Below, one piece after another: positions 33,951 through 42,831 of a stretch of DNA of 64,000 bases; positions within the stretch are counted from its first letter, which is position 1, and every line of letters begins with the position of its first letter. A model generated the notes under the pieces. The model was not told the DNA's origin. It made no database searches and was given only the letters and a program-made list of their open reading frames with translations. The stretch is from NCBI GenBank assembly GCA_032622095.1, contig CP136068.1:117229509-117293508 (forward strand), in the 5' to 3' direction. The position numbers and the translations under genes are program-made. This DNA comes from Siphonodentalium dalli (taxonomy: Eukaryota; Mollusca; Scaphopoda; Gadilida; Siphonodentaliidae).

Positions 33951-35621
33951 CTAGCAGGTTAGCCCGCCACTGGCGTGCTTGGTCAGAAACAAGACAATGT
34001 TATATGTATTGTTTGTGTTTTTTAATGAGTTAATATTGGGTTTTTCAATATTTTACCCGATTTGACATTGAATTGATCATTTTCACGGTCAAGGTCATGT
34101 CGGGGTCACAATATATAATTTGTGGGTACCCGTTTGAAGGTTAAGATTGTCCCGATGAAAAATTCCCGCGTTCCTAGGAACGACAGGCATAAGAATGTTT
34201 CACACAATGCGACGTCGACGATCCCCGTGTGTTTTTACACTTACATACGAAGTTTGAGCTCACCTAGGGCGGAAAAACTTACCCGATCCGCGTTCTTAGG
34301 AACACAACACGCTCCGCGTTCTTAGGAACACAACACGCTCATGTATATACACGCCCAGACCCAGAAGAGGTATGATTTTTTTTAACCTGCCCGTGGCCAT
34401 TGAGCAGCCCCTGACAGAGGTTGTCCACCCTTACGAGATGGTCAATAGTCCCCGCAAAGTTAATCCCGTCGTGAACCCCATCCTCGCAAAGAGCGGACAG
34501 TCAATTAATCCCGTCGTGAACGCCATCACGAACGCGACGTAATTTTGTTTGGTATCATGTGTTGCGTTCTAAAAATAGGAAAGCACTTGTTCCCATATAC
34601 GTTTGCGTAAATACGAAATTGTGAGTGTTGGTTTGTAACCGGGATTTATGAGAAGCATTATGCCTATAACTACCCCCCCCCCTAAGCCCTGACCTAAGTA
34701 TCATACATACTATAACAGTGATGTTGTAAGAGTACTATGGCATCCAATAAATCTCCCCGCATAGGAAACCACTCAATGTTCCCTTATATCTCTCTGCAGA
34801 TGCTAATAACGTTGAATGGCAAACAGACGCTCTTTATAGCGATGCGTCAAAAACAAACGCTCATTAAATAATCACTTGATTAACCCACGCCGTGCCTTTG
34901 CGGTGATTTGGGAGTGGATAAAGGGTGCTCTGAGCTTCTCCAAAACGCGACCACGGAGGTGTCGGTGGGATTTTACACTTACATACGAAATTTGAGCTAC
35001 CGGCGGCGTTTGTCCGAAACATGACATATTAATTTTTTAATTTAATTTTTGTTTATATTTTTGAATTAATTTTTGGTTTTTCAATATTTTACCCGATTTG
35101 ACCTTGAATTGATCATTTTCAAGGTCAAGGTCGGGGTCACAATTAAACCCGTCCATGACACATCCGGTAGGTAGCAAGTTTGAGCTCAATCGGTTCCAGT
35201 CTATAAAGGCCACCCACATATATATCATTTGTGGGTACCCGTTTCAAGGTGAAGATCACCTAGGGCGGAAAAACTGACCCGATCCGCGTTCCTATGAAGC
35301 CATAAGTACGTAAGAATCACACAGCACGCTCATGTCTGTATAATGACGCACATGCCCAGACCCAGACGTAAGAATCACATTTACGCACATACGCTCTTTA
35401 TCTACGACACTGCGGATAGGAACGCTATTTAACTATCAACGCGATTAACCCCCGCCGTGCCTTTGCGGTGATTTGGGAGTGGATAAAGGGTGCTCTGAGC
35501 TTCTCCAAAACTCGACCACGGCGGTGTCGGTGGAATTTTACACTTACATTCGAAATTTGAGCTCAATCTGTACACGCGTTTTGGATTCCATGAAGTACCC
35601 ACACACACACACACACACACA
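33951..35621 (-). mobile_element. Helitron-like repeat, family 3, left part (interrupted by the Polinton)
   Basis: The 3' end CTAG at 33,951-33,954 is followed by CAGGTTAGCCCGCCACTGGCG with a small hairpin (CGCCACTGGCG). The body holds TTTGACCTTGAATTGATCAT, TCAAGGTCAAGGTC-like blocks and GATCCGCGTTCCTA. It ends in (AC)n at 35,601-35,621, where the Polinton is inserted. The missing 5' end resumes at 52,670. No coding frame was recognised; the frame near 35,473 runs into the minisatellite. Confidence 0.75.
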
Positions 35622-35830
35622 AGTAGTAATGGGGGGCACTATGGCCCAGTACCCCCCAGTGGGGGGCACTGTGGCCCAGTATCCCCCAGTGGGGGGCACT
35701 ATGGCCCAGTACCCCCCAGTGGGGGGGCACTATGGCCCAGTATCCCCCAGTGGGGGGCACTATGGCCCAGTATCGAATACTGGACCATCTATGGTCCAGT
35801 ATTCGATACTGGGCCATAGTGCCCCCCCAG
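35622..35830. repeat. Polinton left inverted repeat: palindromic minisatellite
   Basis: Five copies of a ~30 bp unit (G-run, CACTATGGCCCAGTA, C-run) are followed by a ~70 bp palindrome centred near 35,793 (CAGTATCGAATACTGG on both sides of CCATCTATGG). The right-hand equivalent (52,258-52,663) has more units and two palindromes, with units in both orientations. Runs of six to seven G or C recur every unit. Confidence 0.9.
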
Positions 35831-35873
35831 TGATGTGATATTTCTGATCGGAAAAAATGAAAATGGACTTAGA
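35831..35873 (+). repeat. Polinton inner terminal inverted repeat, left
   Basis: A 43 bp block starting TGATGTGATATTTCTGATCG is the exact complement of 52,194-52,236. Confidence 0.95.
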
Positions 35874-36258
35874 CATTTTTTCATTACTAATTTTAAAGTT
35901 TGTATAATTCTGACCAGAGATGACACATCGACACGAACAGAATCAATTGGTGGGGATCCTACAGTGAAAACGATTTTGTTGAAATTTATCATTTATTTTT
36001 CAAAAACAAGAACAAGAACAATGAACAATAATATATTATTATACATCAATAATATTAACAAAGAACAATAATTTATGTACAAAACAAGGTCTCAGATTTG
36101 AAGAAACTTAATTGAACATCCTATAACATCCTACAATATCCTACGCTGAATCAATAACAAAAGAGTCTATTTTGTGGAGTTGTTGACACATTCGTTGTTA
36201 TCTGGTCGTCGTCTTCTTTGCGTTGTATGTATATCAGCCGTCGATGTGCTGGTGAAGT
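35874..36258. other. Polinton left non-coding end
   Basis: AT-rich 385 bp downstream of the protease gene. The minus strand has an AATAAA at about 35,992-35,997 that could polyadenylate the long minus-strand gene block. No histone-type stem-loop is present here, unlike the right end. Confidence 0.6.
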
Positions 36259-36732
36259 TTAATTCAACAGCAAATTTGCTTTTCTGTATAATCGACCATA
36301 GTGTTTTCCAAACCATCGAACTATTGTTCTGTCATTCTTGAAGAAATCCCGAGAATTGAATAATCTTTTCATCCTCTTTCCTTTCATCATGTGGTGGAGT
36401 GCGAATATACAATATAATCCACACACATTTGTCGCACGATGTTGATATCGTGTTGTATTCATAGTCCATGCTGATGAGTTCCTTTTTATGAATGGTAACA
36501 TATATCGTCTCGGTGGTGGTAGTCCAAATGAGTCGAAGTATACAGCTGATCTTCCCTTGAATAACATCAAGGTCCAGTGTTCTCCTGGCTGATCCGATGA
36601 GTGCGTGTTCACAATATATGCTTGAATATGTTGTGGTTTCTTCTCTGGTAACAGATCTCTAGCACAAACATATGTGTTAAGTTTACGCAACCAGGAATTG
36701 TCTAGAATATATTGAAGTTCAGCTGTCTGCAT
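36259..36732 (-). CDS. PRO: Polinton maturation protease (adenain/C5-like cysteine protease)
   Basis: A 157-residue homologue of the adenovirus-type protease that processes capsid and core proteins during virion maturation. The catalytic set is visible: His52 in GEHWTLML, Asp67 in VYFDSFGLP, Gln97 in RYQHR, and Cys104 in VCGLYCIF. The spacing of these residues and the FDSFG block are typical of the family, as is the length. It overlaps the upstream gene by 14 bp, suggesting co-transcription within the minus-strand block. It appears intact. Confidence 0.93.
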   Translation of the reverse strand: MQTAELQYILDNSWLRKLNTYVCARDLLPEKKPQHIQAYIVNTHSSDQPGEHWTLMLFKGRSAVYFDSFGLPPPRRYMLPFIKRNSSAWTMNTTRYQHRATNVCGLYCIFALHHMMKGKRMKRLFNSRDFFKNDRTIVRWFGKHYGRLYRKANLLLN

Positions 36733-37177
36733 CGTTGTAATTCTCTTTGACTCGCTGTGACCACATCAGAGTCCACTCTGCATCGAATTTTTTGCGGTTG
36801 AGCTCCAAACTGTTTCTCAGATGATCCCACATAAGGTATGCTTCGAACTTCTCCTTGCAGTGTGGGTTTAACTCCATCAGCTTCGGGAACCATCTTTCCA
36901 TAACATTGTATATGTCAAGTTTAATCAGTGCTAAGTCGATAAACTGGTTTGTCCAATCATCAGTTGTAGAGAACAAACACAGAACATGTTCACGTTGACT
37001 AGGATGTTCTATTTTACATCCTTCACAGTTTGCTGACACTTCCTTGCGAATAATTTCTTGTAGTTCTTCAATCGTAGCGTTGTTGAGTGTGTCCAAGATC
37101 AGTTTTAATCTCGGAGCAACGTGTTGTGAACGTCGGTATTCTTCATAGTAGTTCCATAGCTGTGTTGTGAACTCCAT
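36719..37177 (-). CDS. Polinton conserved CxxC/HPSQ protein
   Basis: A 152-residue protein of unknown function. Residues about 51-67 hold a Cys/His cluster (CEGCKIEHPSQREHVLCLF) that looks like a small zinc-binding site. This motif recurs, from memory, in uncharacterised Polinton proteins next to the protease and capsid genes. The remainder is predicted helical. It overlaps the major capsid gene by 35 bp and the protease by 14 bp. Role in assembly is an inference from position only. Confidence 0.75.
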   Translation of the reverse strand: MEFTTQLWNYYEEYRRSQHVAPRLKLILDTLNNATIEELQEIIRKEVSANCEGCKIEHPSQREHVLCLFSTTDDWTNQFIDLALIKLDIYNVMERWFPKLMELNPHCKEKFEAYLMWDHLRNSLELNRKKFDAEWTLMWSQRVKENYNDADS

Positions 37178-38483
37178 CCAAATAGTCAGTAAGCACTTCT
37201 CTCGAAGCTGTGATCTCTATTTCACTGTCGAATTCAGCATACACCAAAACGTTGACGGCTGTAGTGAGAGCTGTCAAGAACTGAAGCTCCAAACGCAGGT
37301 TCCCTGTCTTTATAGGATGTAGATGTCCCTCGTCGCTTCCTTGGTCCGGTGTCAAGTCGAAACCCCACAAACAATAACCATTCATATATTCTTTTAAATT
37401 AATGCCAATTGATTTGTTAACACCAAACATTCCTAAAGATTGATACAAAGATAAATATGATCTGAGACATTGTTTTGTTGCGAAGTTTGGTTCAAATGGA
37501 CGGTTATGTATTGTATGACCGTCTTGACTAACTTCCAATTTATTCAAACTGAAATGTTTGAAGTGGAATGGATTGGTACCCAAATCTCCATTCATATCTT
37601 TATTTTCGACCAACGCAATAAAAAGTCTCTTTGGTAATTGTCCTTGAAATAAGTGGTCTTCAATTTTTGATCTAAGTCCAGTACTAATTGTGAAAGTTTT
37701 TATTTCTACTCGTCTGATAGGTAGTTTCATTTTTGACTGGGCAATTTCTTGATTTAATTTATTTGAGACCGCTGGAAAGAGACTAACTGTTCTGACATGG
37801 AACACTGCTGATTCGAAAACAATTTGTCCATCCTCGGAGCCAATGAGGCAAAATTTTGATGGTGATCTGTTTAATCTGATACGAATTTCAATTCCATTTG
37901 GTAAATATTTTTCTTGAAGAAACAGATCGGTGTGTAAGCGTCCGCATAGTTCAACAAATTTACTACCAGTGATCAAACTTTCTCTAGAAGTTAATCCAGC
38001 ATTAGCACCACCTTTGGTGCTCTCTTCAAATTGTTCTGCTGTATCGCCATACCACATTTCTAAATTTGCTAATTGATTATCTTTATATTCTTGAGAGTAT
38101 CCCAACAGATTTTCGAAATATGCTCCGTATGGGTAAGTGTCAGAATTCGAAGTTATCAATTTGTTGTTCAAGTAAACATCGATACTGCTGAACATGCTAT
38201 GAAAGAAATTGTTAACAGGTGCTAATTCCGTAGCAGCTACCAAATTAGTTCCATCTTTTTTTGTAATTTTGAATTTCACATAAAGATAAGATTGATTAAT
38301 ATCTGTCCACTTTTCGGTTTGAGATGGTATGACAAACTCTATCGGAGCAGAATTATTCAGCGGTGCAATAGGATGATTTTCGATCCACTGCGATTCTGAC
38401 ATTGTAGCCACCGTTGGTGGAACATGTGTTATATCAAGTTCCGATTTATTGCATTCGCATGATCCATTTACCATTTGTGCCAT
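37143..38483 (-). CDS. MCP: Polinton major capsid protein (double jelly-roll)
   Basis: A 446-residue protein of the double jelly-roll capsid family found in Polintons and adintoviruses; it would form the icosahedral shell. Recognisable segments are VYLNNKLITSNSDTYPYGAY with FENLLGYSQ (about residues 102-132), the GRLHTDLFLQEKYLPNGIEI block (about 180-200) followed by RIRLNRSPSKF, and a C-terminal beta-rich half. A worm protein of this type is catalogued as F54H12.2-like. Starts 2 bp after the stop of the upstream basic protein, with Met at 38,483. No break seen. Confidence 0.93.
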   Translation of the reverse strand: MAQMVNGSCECNKSELDITHVPPTVATMSESQWIENHPIAPLNNSAPIEFVIPSQTEKWTDINQSYLYVKFKITKKDGTNLVAATELAPVNNFFHSMFSSIDVYLNNKLITSNSDTYPYGAYFENLLGYSQEYKDNQLANLEMWYGDTAEQFEESTKGGANAGLTSRESLITGSKFVELCGRLHTDLFLQEKYLPNGIEIRIRLNRSPSKFCLIGSEDGQIVFESAVFHVRTVSLFPAVSNKLNQEIAQSKMKLPIRRVEIKTFTISTGLRSKIEDHLFQGQLPKRLFIALVENKDMNGDLGTNPFHFKHFSLNKLEVSQDGHTIHNRPFEPNFATKQCLRSYLSLYQSLGMFGVNKSIGINLKEYMNGYCLWGFDLTPDQGSDEGHLHPIKTGNLRLELQFLTALTTAVNVLVYAEFDSEIEITASREVLTDYLDGVHNTAMELL

Positions 38484-38485
38484 GA

Positions 38486-38860
38486 TTAATCAAAAATATC
38501 AAGAGCTCGACTGCTAGGATGATTTTTCGACTGACTTTTTCGGCGTTTGACAGCTGAATGATTCATTTTTGAAGTCGCTACTCTTTTTCTAGGTTTTTTT
38601 CTCGAGTTCAAAATTTGATTTTTAGCTTGTGTGCCAAAAGATTTTAAAGCTTTTTTACCTTCAGACATCAACGCTTCTTTCGGACTTTTACCTTGATTAA
38701 TAATTTCATCTGCAACACCAAAAGTGTGTTTTTTCGCAAGTTGTAAAGCTGTCCGACCAAGCGGTTTTAGAAATGGTATAGCAGATCTCATAACTGATTT
38801 GAAAATTGAACCAATACCATTACCATATTGCCGTGGTACGCCTCTATACACGGGGAACAT
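38486..38860 (-). CDS. Polinton small basic core-like protein
   Basis: A 124-residue, strongly basic protein. The N-terminus has the Gly/hydrophobic pattern YGNGIGSIFKSVMRSAIPFL, typical of small Polinton/adintovirus proteins placed between the minor and major capsid genes. The C-terminal half is Lys/Arg-rich (NSRKKPRKRVATSK). By position and composition it may be a virion core or DNA-condensing protein, loosely comparable with adenovirus core peptides; that role is inference. It lies 5 bp from the minor capsid stop and 2 bp from the major capsid start. Confidence 0.75.
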   Translation of the reverse strand: MFPVYRGVPRQYGNGIGSIFKSVMRSAIPFLKPLGRTALQLAKKHTFGVADEIINQGKSPKEALMSEGKKALKSFGTQAKNQILNSRKKPRKRVATSKMNHSAVKRRKSQSKNHPSSRALDIFD

Positions 38861-38865
38861 TGTTT

Positions 38866-39717
38866 TTAGAACTCCTCTCGTTTTCTGAAATGTAGCTTCA
38901 CCAAAGACTTACCACCGATAAACTGAATTGATTTTCCTGTGTCGCCACTTATATTTACACTAATTTTGTCAAAGTATGACTTTGAAACTGGAACATAATG
39001 TAAATTTAAAAATTCATGTTTTACATGTAATCCGTCGATATCTCTTTTACTTCTGAAAGAAACAACTCGTAAAATTTGTACTTCAACATTTCCAACAAAT
39101 GTGTAATCGGCAATATCAGAATAAACAAACATTAGATTATGACCAACATTCAAATCTACACCAAACGGAAATCTATTATTTGAATAAAAATCTTCAGAAG
39201 CGTTTTCAGTTTTGTAACCCAACTTGTGCAAAAGACATTGTGGTAATTCAATTCCTAGTTTTGTGTTACTTAAACTCTTGCGAATAATTTTCACACGTTT
39301 TGTACCTTTTGAGTACCCGATGTGAAATCCGTATTCGTTTTGCATTGCTTCTCCAAGTGTTTCATCAATTACATCTTGCATTGTATCAACTAAATCTGTC
39401 GCAGAGGTATACGAACCATTTTGTATCTGTATTTCAAGTGCATGAACGCCATCAGGTCTCCTAAATATCTTTTCTTCAAAACGATTTTGAAGAACAGACA
39501 GTAATATTGCATCAGTTGTAATCAAATTGAATTTACACGAATCCCCTGTAACATTGTATGTTTCTGAAGGTGTTATCAGTTCGGCTAATGCAACTTCCCA
39601 TTTTTCTTTATCAATTTGAACTGGTTTTGGTAATTGTACAGTAAAACAACATTGAGTATTGTTTGGATACATTACCATCGAACTGTCGCTCGGAATTGTA
39701 ATGTAGAAAGGATTCAT
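38866..39717 (-). CDS. mCP: Polinton minor capsid (penton) protein, single jelly-roll
   Basis: A 283-residue protein matching the Polinton minor capsid family, which occupies the five-fold vertices. The N-terminus FYITIPSDSSMVMYPNN and the segment KWEVALAELITPSETYN (about residues 39-55) are characteristic. So is the C-terminal DTGKSIQFIGGKSLVKLHFR block with FDKISVNISG before it. The ATG overlaps the stop of the upstream membrane protein gene by 4 bp. Intact. Confidence 0.92.
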   Translation of the reverse strand: MNPFYITIPSDSSMVMYPNNTQCCFTVQLPKPVQIDKEKWEVALAELITPSETYNVTGDSCKFNLITTDAILLSVLQNRFEEKIFRRPDGVHALEIQIQNGSYTSATDLVDTMQDVIDETLGEAMQNEYGFHIGYSKGTKRVKIIRKSLSNTKLGIELPQCLLHKLGYKTENASEDFYSNNRFPFGVDLNVGHNLMFVYSDIADYTFVGNVEVQILRVVSFRSKRDIDGLHVKHEFLNLHYVPVSKSYFDKISVNISGDTGKSIQFIGGKSLVKLHFRKREEF

Positions 39718-39977
39718 ACTTTCAAAATTTCTGCCGACTGATTTTTCAAATATTTCAAACGCGGTGTTGGTAAAATGTACCCCAAAGAACTACTGAGTAA
39801 AATTAACCACAGTTCGTTATTTTCACTTTGTAAACTTAAATGAACAATTGCTGTAGCGATTATACCAACAATTATAATAATTTGTGTAAAATATGTTACT
39901 TGATTTTTTGCAATTTTTTCTCCACAGATTTGAAATTGTGATGGAGCATCGAGACCAACTGAACCATTTTGAGACAT
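39714..39977 (-). CDS. Polinton two-helix membrane protein
   Basis: An 87-residue protein starting MSQNGSVGLDAP at 39,977, ten bases past the integrase stop. This start is preferred to an upstream Met inside the integrase gene at 40,112. After CGEKIAKNQVTYFTQ come a hydrophobic helix (about residues 32-48) and a second one (about 58-73) ending LGYILPTPRLK. This arrangement recurs in Polinton small membrane proteins beside the minor capsid gene. Function is unknown; a virion membrane or egress role is only a guess. Confidence 0.75.
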   Translation of the reverse strand: MSQNGSVGLDAPSQFQICGEKIAKNQVTYFTQIIIIVGIIATAIVHLSLQSENNELWLILLSSSLGYILPTPRLKYLKNQSAEILKV

Positions 39978-39987
39978 GTTAAAAGTT

Positions 39988-41082
39988 TTATACCAAATTT
40001 GTGGCAGGTATCCAACTGTCAAATTTTTTAGGATAACCAGCCCAATGAACTTTAATTTCTCTAACTGATTTACCAGCAACTTTTCTTGAACGTTTACCAA
40101 CAACTGATTCAATTTCGTAAACTTTATTATCTTTTATATGTTGAATTTCTTTACCATAAAATGATCCTGCGATGTTTTCACCATCTAAATCTACTAATTT
40201 GTAAGTTAATGGTGTACTTTTACAAACTCTACTAATTTTGAAAATTTCTTTTGTCCAATTTGGAAGATATCCTTTATCAAAAGTTCTCTTTGTTTTATTT
40301 ATTCTAACAAAATCTCCAACTTTCAACATCTTATCTTTTTTCGTTTTTAACTTTCCATAAAGATTTCTGGAAACTTCAATTTCATTTTCTCGAGTTACTA
40401 AAACTGGTGCCATCTTAATACTTCTATGAAAACTTTTGTTGTAAGAATTCACAAAATCGTGCAAAACATCAACGTATTTCAAAGTTTGATTATGTGTAAA
40501 ATATTTCCACATCTTTGTTTTCAATGTCCGTTGAAAACGTTCAACTATACTTGCTTTTGTCTCTGGATTCTCTGTTGTGAAAAAATGAATTTTCTTAGAT
40601 TTCAAAAATTGTAAAAATAATTTATTTTTGAATTCTGAACCTTTGTCAGATTGAAATGAAGCTGGTTTTCGTTTTGATGATTTTAGAATTTTCTGAAATG
40701 TTTTAACTAAAGTTATACCAGTTTTATCTTTAATTTGTTCAACCCATGCAAATTTTGAGAACACATCAATAACACAAAGTAAATATCTGTAATTGTCATT
40801 GTGCTTTTGCAAAGTTTGCAAATCTGCCAGATCAGCTTGCCACTGAATATCAATTCCTGCAACAATAGTTTTACGTCTGCGAAATTTCCGAACAATTGGT
40901 TTGTGCAAAGTATATGTTTTTTGCCATTGTAACCATTTTTTAACATCTGAAAGTTTAATTTTGTTATTTGTTTCTTTTGCATTTTTAAAAAGTTGATTTG
41001 CTCCACTGAAACCACCAACTTCTTTTGGATTGTAGTAAATTTCAGTTAGAAGTTTGTCAAATTTTATGTAAGTGAGGACCAT
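39988..41082 (-). CDS. INT: Polinton integrase (retroviral-type DDE with chromodomain)
   Basis: A 364-residue integrase that would insert the element, producing the 6-bp duplication seen. The catalytic core shows Asp84 in WQADLADLQ, Asp146 in FQSDKGSEF and Glu181 in SIVERFQRTLK. An SH3-like stretch (LKVGDFVRINKTKRTFDKGY) follows near residues 254-273. The C-terminal ~45 residues form a chromodomain (VYEIESVV..., IKVHWAGYPKKFDSWIPATN), common in Polinton integrases and thought to guide targeting. It overlaps the upstream gene by 19 bp. The core is intact by inspection. Confidence 0.95.
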   Translation of the reverse strand: MVLTYIKFDKLLTEIYYNPKEVGGFSGANQLFKNAKETNNKIKLSDVKKWLQWQKTYTLHKPIVRKFRRRKTIVAGIDIQWQADLADLQTLQKHNDNYRYLLCVIDVFSKFAWVEQIKDKTGITLVKTFQKILKSSKRKPASFQSDKGSEFKNKLFLQFLKSKKIHFFTTENPETKASIVERFQRTLKTKMWKYFTHNQTLKYVDVLHDFVNSYNKSFHRSIKMAPVLVTRENEIEVSRNLYGKLKTKKDKMLKVGDFVRINKTKRTFDKGYLPNWTKEIFKISRVCKSTPLTYKLVDLDGENIAGSFYGKEIQHIKDNKVYEIESVVGKRSRKVAGKSVREIKVHWAGYPKKFDSWIPATNLV

Positions 41083-41771
41083 CCTTTCAAAATAGTTTTT
41101 CTGGTTTCTGGTGTTAAAATATCAACTGAACGTTTTCTTGACTTGCCACTGATAGGAGTTGCATGAGGTGTATGAAACTCATCACCAGTGTGACCTTTTA
41201 AATGTCTTTGCATCCACAGCCATCGATCCCTGTTACCTACATAATCTTGTGGTATATTAAGTTCCCCCAATCCACGTAGGAATGTTTCATAACCAACTGG
41301 GTTAAAACCTTTTCGGTGACGAACAACATCGTTTATCAAATCAATTATATTTGATCCAGTAACTGTTTCTGTTCCATAAATTAATTGTCCACGATCATCC
41401 CATCTAAGTTTAGGATTAGTTGACAACAATGATAAAATTTGTTGTGCTTTACCACGAAATTTAGATGGCACACTTTCCAATATATGGTCACTCATTTTCC
41501 CAAAGTTTTCAGATAACTTTTGTTCAGGTAATCTGAATTTTGAATTTAAAGATTTTTGTGAAGTTTTCAATTTGTACAAATTTTCTCCAAATAACTGTGA
41601 CTTTTCTGATTCAGAAATATTTTTATCATAAACTGATTTCAATTCTTTGTAAGAATCTGAAACATTTGAAATTGCAGGATCAGGAGGTAATTGAGGTTTA
41701 TTCATTTCTGACATTTCCCATTGTTTGAAATCTTCCAACATTCTGAATGGTACAATAACCATTTTCTTCAT
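41064..41771 (-). CDS. Polinton conserved protein upstream of integrase
   Basis: A 235-residue protein of unknown function. The C-terminal part contains LRWDDRGQLIYGTETVTGSN with IIDLINDVVRHRKGFNP and a GNRDRWLWMQRHL tail, a pattern met next to integrases in many animal Polintons. The N-terminal half is polar and probably helical or coiled. The 3' end overlaps the integrase start by 19 bp, suggesting translational coupling or a shared transcript. No catalytic motif. Confidence 0.7.
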   Translation of the reverse strand: MKKMVIVPFRMLEDFKQWEMSEMNKPQLPPDPAISNVSDSYKELKSVYDKNISESEKSQLFGENLYKLKTSQKSLNSKFRLPEQKLSENFGKMSDHILESVPSKFRGKAQQILSLLSTNPKLRWDDRGQLIYGTETVTGSNIIDLINDVVRHRKGFNPVGYETFLRGLGELNIPQDYVGNRDRWLWMQRHLKGHTGDEFHTPHATPISGKSRKRSVDILTPETRKTILKGWSSLT

Positions 41772-41791
41772 ATTTATTTGAGATTTAGTTT

Positions 41792-42160
41792 TTACAAAAT
41801 ATTTTTAACAACTGCACCTAATGTTTTGCTAATCAATGGAGCAAGAAATAATAATGGTAAAAAGCCACCTTTTTTATTCAAAATTTTCTTCTTTTGTTGC
41901 AAAGGTTTGTTCTTGTCTGCAAGATATCTGATATGTTTACGCTTCGAATGTAACTTGCGGTTCTGAGCTTCATTCAGTTTTACATTACCTTTTAAAAGAT
42001 TTTGACAACATTCTGAAATGCAATCCATCACTTGTTTCGGAGCATCGTTGATCATTTTCTTTTTATATGCAGATGGAACTTTACTCATTGCAACAATCAA
42101 CTCACCATATTTTTTTATCAGCGGTGCTTTCCGGCTCTTAGTTTTTGAAGGCATCTTCAC
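41792..42160 (-). CDS. Polinton small basic protein with hydrophobic C-terminus
   Basis: A 122-residue protein. The middle is basic with a Cys pair (CISECCQNLL, about residues 47-56) and the LNEAQNRKLHSKRKHIRYLA block. The C-terminus GGFLPLLFLAPLISKTLG (about residues 98-115) is a Gly-led hydrophobic helix. Related small Polinton proteins share the Lys-rich stretch followed by GGFLPLL. A membrane-active or structural virion role is possible but unproven. Either Met1 or Met3 could start it. Confidence 0.65.
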   Translation of the reverse strand: MKMPSKTKSRKAPLIKKYGELIVAMSKVPSAYKKKMINDAPKQVMDCISECCQNLLKGNVKLNEAQNRKLHSKRKHIRYLADKNKPLQQKKKILNKKGGFLPLLFLAPLISKTLGAVVKNIL

Positions 42161-42233
42161 AGTCTAAGTAGTTGTCTCAAAATGAGCAGAAAAATTATAT
42201 GTTTCATCTTTTATCTTTTCGGATTGAACCATT

Positions 42234-42797
42234 CTAAAGCTTCGAATGCAGATTTCGATGCATCAGACAACGGCATAAATTTTGAAAATTCAAGATCAAT
42301 AACTGTTTTTTTTGTAACGGTTGATGTTGAGGGTTCTGCTGAGAAGGTATAGGTGTAAATTTAGAATGTTGATTTTGTTGAGTTTGCATCGGTGTAAACT
42401 TTGAATGATTTAGAGAAAGCTTTGTTTTACGTTTAGATTCTTTTTGATTACCTCTTTGTTGTGTTTGCTTCCGAGTAATCTTTGAACGTTTTGGAGAAAC
42501 CTTTGATTTACTTTTAGATTGTCTACCAGTTTGTTCAAATGAATTTTTCAAAAGACTTCTAATTAAAACTCCTCCAAGAAACCCACTACCACCTCGTTGT
42601 AAAATTAATTTGCGTTTTGTTTCCATATCAGTTGATCGATCAGAGATTTTTTTAAGAACATTTTTATTTCTCTGAAAAAACTTTTTTGTCTGTGATGGTA
42701 ATTTCCAATCATTTTCAAGAAATAATTCAGCTGCAAAAGTGAAGAAATTTATAATTTGTGACAGTTCATCACGACTAAACATCTCGGTGGACGACAT
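42234..42797 (-). CDS. Polinton hypothetical protein with RGG-hydrophobic motif; probable frame slip near the C-terminus
   Basis: Starts at MSSTEMFSRDEL (42,797), clear of the ATPase stop at 42,832; an upstream Met at 42,866 overlaps that gene. The N-terminal half is helical. QRGGSGFLGGVLIRSLL (about residues 67-83) resembles the GGF-hydrophobic motif of the preceding small protein. The rest is Ser/Lys/Gln-rich with repeats of the form SKFTPxxxQQ. After a run of eight A (minus strand, 42,306-42,313) the current frame loses this character. The -1 frame continues the repeat-like pattern for about 29 codons to a stop near 42,218, suggesting a one-base deletion or -1 slippage. Confidence 0.65.
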   Translation of the reverse strand: MSSTEMFSRDELSQIINFFTFAAELFLENDWKLPSQTKKFFQRNKNVLKKISDRSTDMETKRKLILQRGGSGFLGGVLIRSLLKNSFEQTGRQSKSKSKVSPKRSKITRKQTQQRGNQKESKRKTKLSLNHSKFTPMQTQQNQHSKFTPIPSQQNPQHQPLQKKQLLILNFQNLCRCLMHRNLHSKL

Positions 42798-42831
42798 GGT
42801 TCTAAAATGAAAAAAATAACAACAACTGAAT

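Noticed and set aside
35622-35830. CRISPR-like array
   Set aside because: Units are contiguous with no unique spacers, and the surrounding DNA is animal and transposon-derived.
35563-35838. Pro/Gly-rich frames over the minisatellite (also 52,297-52,713)
   Set aside because: Translations of the 30 bp Polinton terminal repeat on both strands.
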